Positions 21,198 to 29,048 of a stretch of DNA of 64,000 nt are shown one piece after another. Source of the DNA: Paragyromitra xinjiangensis (taxonomy: Eukaryota > Ascomycota > Pezizomycetes > Pezizales > Discinaceae). The notes beneath the pieces are model-generated. The model was not told where the DNA came from. It was given only the letters and a program-made list of their open reading frames with translations, and ran no database searches. Where the stretch lies: contig JBCAMK010000019.1 of assembly GCA_038503065.1 (NCBI GenBank), positions 1,054,001 through 1,118,000 on the forward strand. The letters are read 5' to 3'. Positions within the stretch are counted from its first letter, which is position 1. Each line of letters begins with the position of its first letter. Both the position numbers and the translations under genes were made by a program.

Positions 21198-21704
21198 TCC
21201 CTGACGACATGGAAAGCCAAATGGAAGCAGGCAAAGAAAGGCCGCAGCTACTATGGACAACCAGCACTCAAACCAAGTGCCCCGCTGAGGGGAAACATCC
21301 CCAGAAGAACAGCCTCCACCATCACCCAAATGAGAACCGGACATGGATACACCAAATCCTACCTTGCCAGAATCCCTACCAACAACATCAAAGACACCAA
21401 ATGCAGATGTGGCTTCGATAACCAAACACCACAACACCTACTGCTAGAGTGTGGCCAGGAACCTCTTCCTGCCCATCGCAAAGCACTCAAAGCAGCCCTC
21501 AAACCTATGCCACTCACATGGAGAACTGCGATGCACACCAATGCTGGCCTGGCTGCCACCATTGAAACATTCCTCACAGCAACCCAAATCGCTACCAGAA
21601 ATTGGACCCTGGAACGACAAGAAGACAACAGGTATTCCCACCAAGGAATATACCTCTATAACGACGAAGAGGAAGAAAACGAAGGAGAAGAAGAGAACGG
21701 CTAG
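21198..21704 (+). CDS. C-terminal fragment of LINE ORF2 (post-RNase H zinc motif)
   Basis: In frame from the first bases of the insertion to TAG at 21702-21704. It contains CRCGFDNQTPQHLLLEC, a CxC...H...C motif like that found after RNase H in fungal Tad1-type LINEs and also at the end of ORF2 in copies B-D. The C terminus is highly acidic (YNDEEEENEGEEENG). There is no start codon of its own; it is a truncation relic. Confidence 0.8.
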   Translation, partial: SLTTWKAKWKQAKKGRSYYGQPALKPSAPLRGNIPRRTASTITQMRTGHGYTKSYLARIPTNNIKDTKCRCGFDNQTPQHLLLECGQEPLPAHRKALKAALKPMPLTWRTAMHTNAGLAATIETFLTATQIATRNWTLERQEDNRYSHQGIYLYNDEEEENEGEEENG

Positions 21705-22127
21705 AAAGAACGGGCTACAGGCCCAAAGCATGTGATGGTGAAGGACGATAGAAAACTGATGAATACCCTGAAAGTGGGGTGAGATGGAACATGACCGTGT
21801 GGAGGATTTCTGATTATAAAAACTGTTTGAGTATTTCCCTATGATTTTACCCTGTCGATTGATATTCCGTTCGTTTCTACTGTTCGGTAGAACTTTGAGA
21901 TAAATTGTTATTTCCTTTTTTGTTTTCTTTGATGTTATTTGTATTCGATTTACTTTTCTTATGTTTTCGCAAAAGATATCTGATGTGGATATCTACTAAT
22001 TAGTTGGTTCATGTTCGCGGAGGATTTTCTTTTGTTAGTTATTGTGCGGTCATGGGGTTTCCTTTCACTGTATGCCATATCCGTTACGGATTTATGCAAT
22101 ATGAGCAATAAATAAATAAATAAATAA
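21198..22127 (+). mobile_element. 5'-truncated LINE of a second family, nested in the gypsy element
   Basis: A 930 bp insertion on the plus strand flanked by a perfect 14 bp target-site duplication, CCATTCCCGGTACT (21184-21197 and 22128-22141). It ends in an AATA/AAAT repeat tail (22107-22127). It carries the C-terminal end of an ORF2, a 3' UTR of about 400 bp and the tail, so it is a 5'-truncated product of target-primed insertion. Tail and sequence differ from those of the tandem LINE. Confidence 0.92.
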
Positions 22128-22820
22128 CCATTCCCGGTACTCCGGCGGTAACCTCAATCCCACATCTCCGCCCTGCTCATCATGCCAAACTGCTGATCCA
22201 ATCTGATGTACATTGGCCCTATCTTCGGCCAACATCTCCCAGTCTTCACATACTTCAATCCTGACATCGGCGGGAATGCAATGCTTCTTGCAGTAGTCAC
22301 TCCTCCACCTGACGCGGCCAGTATGCCAATCAAAGTCTGGATTGTGCTTCTGAGCCCATGAGATGGGAAGATATCCGGAGATGCCTTCTTCTAAAGGTCC
22401 CACCTCCCACCGGATCAACTCCTCATGTTTGCCTATGACCATGTCGAGGGTGGCAGTAAAATACTTGCCAGCTCCCATCATGAGGTCACCTTGGGCATCA
22501 AACATCTGAATAGGAGAGTCTCGGCGCTCCACAGGTATCTTCTCCTTCTTCACAAACTCTTCGCTGAGGATAGGCCTGGTGCATCCAGTGTCAAACAGGA
22601 ACCTTCCCTGGCACCTGCTGATGTGGTTTCGCACCTTCCAGTTCAACTCAGCCTTCAGGATGGGTCTCTGCCCATGGACGGGTTCTGGCGGGGGTTCTTC
22701 CATTCTTCTCTTCGTTGGTGGGTGGTCTTCATGACTGGGACTTCTCTGGCGCTTTGCCACTGACCTCTCGGGTCTGGTCTTACTTATGCCGCCTTGAAAT
22801 GGAGTGTAGCCTGTAGACAT
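22128..22820 (-). pseudogene. Gypsy protease region, cut by a nested LINE
   Basis: Starts at ATG 22820 (MSTGYTPF). It contains an aspartic-protease-like active site FLFDTGCTRPILSEEF followed by a beta-rich stretch and the conserved join to RT (LPPEYREW). At 22127 the frame runs into the 3' tail of the inserted LINE and stops there. The continuation KYREWADVF resumes on the other side of the insertion at about 21198. Confidence 0.75.
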
Positions 22821-23007
22821 GGTAGCAGAGGTATCTTTCCGTTCGCAGGGTGTCAATGATCGCTAGCGATGGCTATATCTGTGTCTGGGTATAGCTTGGG
22901 AGAACTGGCATATTTGACCAGCAAATTTCGGGATATTATCCCTCCTCAGTACCAGTAGGAGCAATAGGGTCCTGCCCAACGAAATATATTTCTAAAGAAT
23001 GACTAGG

Positions 23008-23338
23008 CTAGATGATTTCAGGTCCACTGTCATCATCTACTGCCGTAAATACACCAGTCTCCTGTTTGAGACTGCCGGAACTCTGTCCTGATCTAGATAC
23101 AGTGGCAACTTTTCCCTTCTTAGATTCCGGAGGATCATTGGCCTCTAGCTCAGTTCCTCTCTTCCTCTTTCTTACTGCCGCAACTCTAACAGTTACCGGA
23201 TCAGCAGTCCAACACTTAAACCATGCATGTCCACCCTTTCTGCATTTCAGGCACTTATCTGCCTTCTTTCTATCAGAAAGGATACCCTCGGGTATTCCTA
23301 TCAAGGGGTGGTTATCATGTGGTGTCTTATCAAGGGAG
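23008..23338 (-). CDS. Gypsy nucleocapsid zinc-knuckle segment in a shifted frame
   Basis: Reads on from the end of gag after a +1 shift (skipping one A of the AAC codon near ESNLP), giving a sensible peptide with a single CCHC knuckle CLKCRKGGHAWFKC and a basic tail, then a stop at 23008. It could be a programmed frameshift or an inactivating indel. About 190 bp without an evident frame separates it from the protease-bearing segment. Confidence 0.6.
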
Positions 23339-25201
23339 GTTGGACTCTGCCATACCTTTTAGCTCCACAGCTTTATCTTTCTTCTCCTGCGGTGGGTTAC
23401 TACCCCCGGGAGTGGACTTGTTCTCAGGGGAGGCGGCGGTACTCTGACCTTTGCCTCTACCTCTGGATCTCTTCTTCTTCTCACCTCCTTCTCCAGTTGC
23501 CCTGGACTCCGGGGCTCTGACCTTCCTATGTCTTTCCAGGACATGTCCCATGTGGCGGATCATCTGTATCCTCTCATGGAGGGACTGAGGTTTGACTGCA
23601 ACCTTAGCCCAGTCCAGAGCCAGTTCAGCGGTGAGGCCTTGGGATATTTTATCATCCACAACTTCGCCAGCATAACCTGTTTTCCACATGAGTTGGACTA
23701 TCTGGTCCAGGAAAGCATCAATTCCGGCAGTCTGGGAGAGTTTATCCCACTTAGCTACCGCCTCTTCTCTGGTGACTCTGTCACCAAAGGATGATCGGAA
23801 GGAATTGGAAAAGGTGACCCAATGGTTCCAGTGAGGGTCAAGCTGTACAGGTCGTCCTGCAGCTCTATCGGCAGCACCTTGGTCTATGAGGTTATGGTAG
23901 GCCTCATACCAGTTGACTGCTGCATGTCCTTCAAGAAGGTTGCCAGTGTAGCGGATCTTGATTGATTCCTGCTGGAAACTGGAAGCTTCAATGGTGAAGA
24001 CATTTTCGCATTGCCGGAGGAATCGGTCCACATCAGTAGCTTCTCCCTTAAACTTGCTGGGTTGAGGTGCCTTGGGTTCTCGCCCCCTGAGGCTCCCAGT
24101 AGAGGTGGGACCGGTGCCACTGTTGAAAACTGTAGCCATCATCTCCAACATCTTCTTCTCTGCTTTCCGCTGCTTCTTGCGGAAATACTTCTTCCACTCC
24201 TTCGGATCCCTATCTGCCCCTCCTTCACTGCTGCTGCTGCTACTATCACCGGGGTCTCCTCCTCCTCCTACTCCTATATTTCCATCACCTCCTCCTGCTC
24301 CTCCTCCCTGGGTTTCGTTTCCCTGCCCTTGCTGTTCACTAGCTTCTCTTCCTGTTCTTCCTCCACTACTTTCTCCTTCTTCCTTCCTTTCTTCCGAGGG
24401 CCTTGGGTATGTTCCTCTTGGTAGCCATGAGCTACCACTATCGAGGGGTGGTGGTGTATAACCACTGCCGCCTGCAAGGGACCAAGGTCCATAAGAAAAG
24501 GGACCTCTAGGTGTCTGCGGAGGTATTGGAGTAGAGGATGAGCCTGAGGGCGCGAAACTAACTGCTGGTTTTTGAACTGCGGGGGGTAACGATGGGGGGT
24601 CTGTTTTATTGGTAGGTGTGGTAGGTAGGGTGATTGGGAAGGTATCTGAGAGAAAGACACTACTGGATCTTTCTCTTCCTGCCGCTGGTTTCGGGGGTGC
24701 GGTAATGTGTAGGCGGCCTTCTGTAATGGCCTGCTGTAGTGCTCCGATGTAGTCAGGGATTCCAACTGCTTCGGGGGGGTCTATATCCATGGGATCAGTT
24801 GCGAGGTCATCTTTGTCCGTCAGCAACTGTTGTAGATGCTGCTGGAGGTTGAGGACTTTCCGGTCCAAATACTCGGCAGCTTCCCGCAACAAGGTATTCT
24901 CCACTTCTTGCCGTTCCTGTAGCATTCTCATGGTTTGTGTGGTATCCCCAACCGATAGGTTGATCTGGGACATGAGATGGTCTTGAAATGCGTCGAAGAA
25001 ATCGGCTATGGTGACTTTTGATGTGTCTGTCCATGGAGTGGAGATGCCTGGGATATGTCTTTGGATAGTGGATTTCGGACGGTGGACTAGTTGGGTCATG
25101 TCTGTCTCTCCTACTGCTAGTTCCTTCTTCTCCCATGTAATCTGAAGGGGAAGCACCGGGGCATTGATCACCGGGGTTTCGGATCTGCGGGAGGATCTCA
25201 T
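23330..25201 (-). CDS. Gypsy Gag (capsid) polyprotein
   Basis: An open frame of about 620 codons from the first ATG at 25201 (MRSSRRSETP). The N-terminal half is low complexity: proline-rich, then Gly/Glu/Ser-rich with a run of serines. A retrotransposon-type capsid region follows (FLRQCENVFTIEASSFQQ ... GHAAVNWYEAYHNLI ... FRSSFGDRVTREEA). The C terminus is basic. The frame ends at a TGA just before the zinc knuckle, which continues in another frame. The capsid assignment is by general resemblance to gypsy Gag. Confidence 0.75.
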   Translation of the reverse strand: MRSSRRSETPVINAPVLPLQITWEKKELAVGETDMTQLVHRPKSTIQRHIPGISTPWTDTSKVTIADFFDAFQDHLMSQINLSVGDTTQTMRMLQERQEVENTLLREAAEYLDRKVLNLQQHLQQLLTDKDDLATDPMDIDPPEAVGIPDYIGALQQAITEGRLHITAPPKPAAGRERSSSVFLSDTFPITLPTTPTNKTDPPSLPPAVQKPAVSFAPSGSSSTPIPPQTPRGPFSYGPWSLAGGSGYTPPPLDSGSSWLPRGTYPRPSEERKEEGESSGGRTGREASEQQGQGNETQGGGAGGGDGNIGVGGGGDPGDSSSSSSEGGADRDPKEWKKYFRKKQRKAEKKMLEMMATVFNSGTGPTSTGSLRGREPKAPQPSKFKGEATDVDRFLRQCENVFTIEASSFQQESIKIRYTGNLLEGHAAVNWYEAYHNLIDQGAADRAAGRPVQLDPHWNHWVTFSNSFRSSFGDRVTREEAVAKWDKLSQTAGIDAFLDQIVQLMWKTGYAGEVVDDKISQGLTAELALDWAKVAVKPQSLHERIQMIRHMGHVLERHRKVRAPESRATGEGGEKKKRSRGRGKGQSTAASPENKSTPGGSNPPQEKKDKAVELKGMAESNLP

Positions 25202-25441
25202 GATAAGTGATCTCAAGGTGACTGAGTCCTTAAGATTATACTGTAACGGGGGTGGTCCTCTAGACAACTGCTAAGGCTAGGTAGGAAAACGGCCGTTGCT
25301 TATACTAAAGTCAGGCTGAGATCTTAAAGTATTTTCGTGCAGTATACTTAATAATCTTAAGGGCGGAACTCGGTAATTCTCGTCACTAGGTCTCTGGTTG
25401 AAGATGGAGAAGAGCAACTGGTGGCGGGGCTCGCCAGTACT

Positions 25442-25974
25442 TGTAGTACTGCGTGCTCGCCGCCTCTACTCAGTTCTACTCAGCTGGGGGATCCGGTTAA
25501 CCCTGAATCCTGTCAGTGATCATGGGCGGTTCCCTTCGGAAGTGTTCTCTCACATTCCGCTGGAGTTCTGCACCTCATGTGCAACCGCTCCTCATGCACT
25601 GCTCTACCAGTCAGGACTCTATGATCCGCCAGCCTAGTCCTGTAGGACTACTTGCATGGCGCTGATCAGTCCATAGTTGCGTCAGGTGTCCGCTAGAATA
25701 GTTCTCCCAGTTGCACCGCCTATCAGCCATAGCTGGTGGGGCATGCACAGGTGGATTTGGAACTCAACCACATCTCTGAGTGTTTGATGTCATCGGAGAT
25801 CTGCTACAGGCCCGTCAGCCTTAGCACCTCTGGATGTTCCTAACCACCAGGTCAGCGGGGTACTGGTGTTCCCTAGCATGTGGTAGCTACTCCACTCATG
25901 CTGGTCCTTGTACCTCTCCGTCTGCCCGGGTCTATTCTACCTTTCACATGTAACAGCCTTGTGGGTCCGTTACA
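25442..25974 (-). repeat. Candidate 5' LTR of the gypsy element
   Basis: On the minus strand the segment begins TGTAACGGACCC and ends AGTACTACA, giving TG...CA ends with a TGTA/TACA inverted terminus typical of LTRs. It lies at the right distance upstream of gag. TGG, a usual beginning for a tRNA primer-binding site, occurs five bases after its end (TGGCGAGCC). The partner LTR is not in the window, so the limits rest on termini alone. Confidence 0.5.
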
Positions 25975-26211
25975 GTTGGGGGGGAAAAGAGGGGTAAAAC
26001 AGCGAATTCGACAACAACTTTTGCAAATCCGGAGCAAACCAGACCTACAATAGCAGGATCGAACGGGTGCAGCGAGCTGATTCCGAATCTTCAAGAATCT
26101 CGTTAATCGGAGTAGTATTGGTGGAGTTGTGACCAAAAAGTCACTTTGGCGTTGTTGTTGTCGGTCCCCCCTTTCCTTGAAGGATACTGCATATCCTCAC
26201 ATGAGATATAG

Positions 26212-27194
26212 ATCAGCCAGCAACATTGCCGCGTGCGCTCTCACCTCGTCAGTGCAGCCAAGGTGAGCATCATCCAGCTCTATGAGCTGGATGAGCAAAA
26301 TCCTGAGAGTATCCGAAACAAGGTGGAGTATTTGCTAGTCAAGGATAGGTTTATGTGCCTTGAATCTACCATGGCGGTATGTTGAATTCAGGAGCAATGG
26401 GAGTAGGAAGCTGACCATCCTACTAGGATTTTAAGAATCGCTTTCTGAATGATGCGATTGCTGAGCTCATCTTTCTCAAGTACTATAGGGGGAGGAGGAT
26501 GAGGGGACGCTCTGATTCTGCGTTTGGCTCTTTGATCAATAAGGAGTTGATTTGCTTCGTCACAGCGGCACTCCAGTACAATTTGAAAGCCTGGAAGACT
26601 GGCATGTATGTGGAGCCTGCAGACTTCACTAGGGAGACCTGTTATCGTACTGCTGCCCCTCCAATTGCTATATCTTTGCTAGGATGACTGACATCCTTTA
26701 TAGCCGTCTGGCGTAGGCACTGCAGCACGTGGGATACCATAGCACTCAAAGCTCCTGAATGGGAAGCGGAAGTTCTGCATGCGATTCGGTACGAGGTAGA
26801 GAGAAAGGTTGCTAGGGTGACTAGGAGGACTTTGGACGAGTCAGCTGCTCCTTGGAGCGATAATAACAATGACGGCGATCATATGGATGAGTTGCGGAGT
26901 CGTAAGCGGAAACGGGAGCTCGAAAGAGGAGGCTATCAAGGTACTCGAAGCAAAGCCAGGCGAAAGGGTTCGGAGTCTCCTCATCCCGAGGATAGTGAGC
27001 AGGCATCAGGGCCTGTCAATATTCCTACCCTTTTCTTGGAGCAAGAAATCCAGAGTGAGATGGAAACTGAAGCCGATACCCCTCCTCCAACTCCCGCAGC
27101 CGATACCAGTCCTCCTACTACTGATAATATGCAGGTCGACCTTTCTGCGGCTGTCGCAAGCTTCGAGCGGGAAATGGAGGATGAAGATCTTTGA
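26212..27194 (+). CDS. Spliced gene with DUF6532-like domain, 5' end missing
   Basis: Three exons can be joined: 26212-26376, 26427-26646 and 26704-27194. The introns (26377-26426 and 26647-26703) have GT-AG ends and CTGAC/GACTGAC branch sites, and the phases fit at both joins. The product of about 290 residues has LVSAAKVSIIQLYELDEQ, IRNKVEYLLVKDRFM, FGSLINKELICFVTAALQ and YNLKAWKTGMY, resembling the fungal DUF6532 domain. A basic stretch (RSRKRKRELE), a Pro/Thr-rich linker and an acidic tail follow. A TAG lies in frame just before 26212, so an upstream exon is needed; none is convincing between it and the gypsy LTR at 25974. The gypsy insertion may have separated it. Function unknown; the family call is tentative. 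Confidence 0.5.
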
Positions 27195-27212
27195 GGGGAT
27201 GCCTGGAGCCAT

Positions 27213-27480
27213 GGAGGATACGCTGCATCTTTCCTTTCGTTTGTTTTCATCTGCTGTTTGGTTAGTCTTGGAAGTCGTGGAGGATACGCTGCATCTTTCC
27301 TTTTGTCTGTCGTTTGATTAGTTTTGGGAGTCGTGGAGGATACGCTGCATCTTTCCCTTTGTCTGTCGTTTGGTTAGTCTTGGAGGTCGTGGAGGATACA
27401 CTGCATCGTTTCTTTAGTCCATTTTTTTAGTCTGTCTTTTGGTTTGCGCTAGGAGCTTGGGAGGATACACCTCATCTTTG
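27213..27480. repeat. Minisatellite, about 56-69 bp units
   Basis: Five tandem units each begin GGAGGATACGCTGCATC or a close variant, at 27213, 27279, 27335, 27391 and 27460. The intervening text (TTTCCTTTTGTCTGTCGTTTGGTTAGTCTTGG-like) is repeated with small indels. It starts about 20 bp after the stop codon of the DUF6532-like gene, so it would lie in the 3' UTR. Confidence 0.8.
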
Positions 27481-27784
27481 GTTTTCTGTTTGATTTATCC
27501 CTTGGTTGATCTCAATTCACAAAGGATTATCTATATCGTATTTTGATAAATTCTCACTATAATAGTAATTTCAATTCTTCTATGCCTATTCCACAAGTTT
27601 GAGTGATATCATGTGAATGGCTGTAGACTTGATCCGAAGCAAGGCTCCCGGGAGAGGATATGGCATGCCTTAGTTAATATGGAGGGATTGGAAGGATGCA
27701 AAGGACCTCCAAGACGATTCAGGATATCTCCGGGAGGGATAAATGCCACGGTATGGAGTAGTAAAGTAAGAAACATCGACTCCA

Positions 27785-28010
27785 TGAGAAGAAGCTCGAT
27801 ATCACATATCCTTGGGAGGAGGTGGTTGTGCTTCTGCACTCCTCGGGAGGGTGCTGAATGACCCATACTTCAGGGAGGATGTAGTCGTGCTGCTGCTCTC
27901 CATGGGAGGATGCTTGATATCGCATACGTCATGGAGAAGGTAGTCGTGCCTCTGCACTCCCAGGGAGGAAGCTCGATATCGTATACTCCATGAAGAAAAC
28001 AGCAATATGA
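27785..28010. repeat. Minisatellite, about 60 bp units
   Basis: Four diverged units share GAAGCTCGATATCACATA / GTCGTGCCTCTGCACTCC / GGGAGGA blocks, spaced about 60 bp (near 27791, 27850, 27910 and 27969). No convincing coding frame. GGAGGAT-like words recur on both sides, linking it loosely to the minisatellite at 27213-27480. Confidence 0.65.
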
Positions 28011-28389
28011 CTGCCCTCCCCAGGAGATCGAGTAATTACTTGCACATTATGGAGGCACCCGGAGGAGCCTTATCATCTCCATGGAGACTCATGGAGAGGG
28101 CACTGGGGACTCCCAGGGTCTCCAGGAGGATGAGGATCATCATCCGCTCCTCCAGGTAGGCACATATTCTCCAGGAGTCTCCCATGCCTCCCGATGATTC
28201 CGAACCTCCTGGAGCTGAGGGAGGAAATAATTAATTTTACTGATGTGGTGTCTGGTCCAGGAACTGTGTGCAAGGGTCCTTGGGATATGACTGTTCCATG
28301 GACTGGCACTTGCCTCCATCTGGTCCGCGCCATCCATGAGGGTCCGGGAGCGCCCAGGAGCCAAGAATCGGTTTTGCTGATGTGAGCCT

Positions 28390-28670
28390 GCTGCTGAGCT
28401 TGCCCTGAAGTCAATTCGGAGGCTAACAAACAGTCAATTCAACCGTGGATTCAGAAGCAGCGAGGCGGTCAATTCGGCAGTTGATTTGGAGGTAGGAAAG
28501 CATGGGATTCAGAAGCAGGCAGTCAGTTGATTTAGAGTCAGGAAAGTGTGGGATTAGGTGTCTATTCAGTAGTCAATTCAGCAGGATTGGAAGACTTAAA
28601 AACAGCTGATTCAGGAGTCAATTTGGCAGTGGATTTGGGGGCTCAGAAACAGCTGATTTGGAGTTGATTT
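28390..28670. repeat. Degenerate short repeats (GTCAATTCGGCAG / GATTTGGAG motifs)
   Basis: The stretch is made of diverged copies of GTCAATTCGGCAG, GTTGATTTGGAG, GGATTCAGAAGCAG and GGAAAG(C/T)(A/G)TGGGATT. The period is irregular (about 30-60 bp). No gene is visible. Confidence 0.5.
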
Positions 28671-29048
28671 GCATCAGAAAAAGGTTTGGATTTCCGCCCA
28701 GTGCCATTTTATGTAATCTCCATTCGCCCAGAGGAGATATTAGAAATCCCGATATTGCATTGGAATCAGCTCATCAAACTGCATATTCCCACGCAGGGCT
28801 TGGCAGGATCGGATGAGGTTTAACCTTCAGTCTTACATCCTGAATATCACGATTTTAAGCCTTAAAACTTGATATTCAGGATGTAAGACCAAAGGTTAAA
28901 CCTCATCCGATCCTGCCAAGCCCTGCGTGGGAATATGCAGTTTGATGAGCTGATTCCAATGCAATATCGGGATTTCTAATATCTCCTCTGGGCGAATGGA
29001 GATTACATAAAATGGCACTGGGCGGAAATCCAAACCTTTTGCTGATGC
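28671..29048. mobile_element. Large foldback element: near-perfect inverted repeat
   Basis: Two arms of about 185 bp (28671-28857 and 28862-29048) are reverse complements with only a few mismatches and almost no loop. The termini are GCATCAGAAAAAGG and, on the other strand, GCATCAGCAAAAGG. They match the CATCAGCAAAA terminus of the 245 bp MITE in LINE copy B. No coding capacity. The structure would form a hairpin of about 185 bp in RNA or single-stranded DNA. Confidence 0.85.

Larger units (their letters stand above)
19332..25974 (-). mobile_element. Ty3/gypsy LTR retrotransposon, truncated and interrupted
   Basis: Minus-strand order: candidate LTR (25442-25974), leader, gag, zinc knuckle, protease, then after a nested LINE the reverse transcriptase, RNase H and the beginning of integrase. 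Protease-RT-RNase H-integrase order is diagnostic of Ty3/gypsy. The element ends abruptly at 19332, inside integrase, at the 5' edge of the LINE array. The remainder with the second LTR is expected beyond the left window edge. Confidence 0.88.

Noticed and set aside
23884..24765. Overlapping frames in the low-complexity part of Gag on both strands
   Set aside because: Composition-driven (Gly/Glu/Ser codons give open antisense and shifted frames); no family resemblance.
26200..26270. ATG at 26200 as start of the DUF6532-like gene
   Set aside because: It opens a short peptide in another frame (MRYRSASNIAACAL) that ends at TGA before the domain; it does not connect with the spliced frame.
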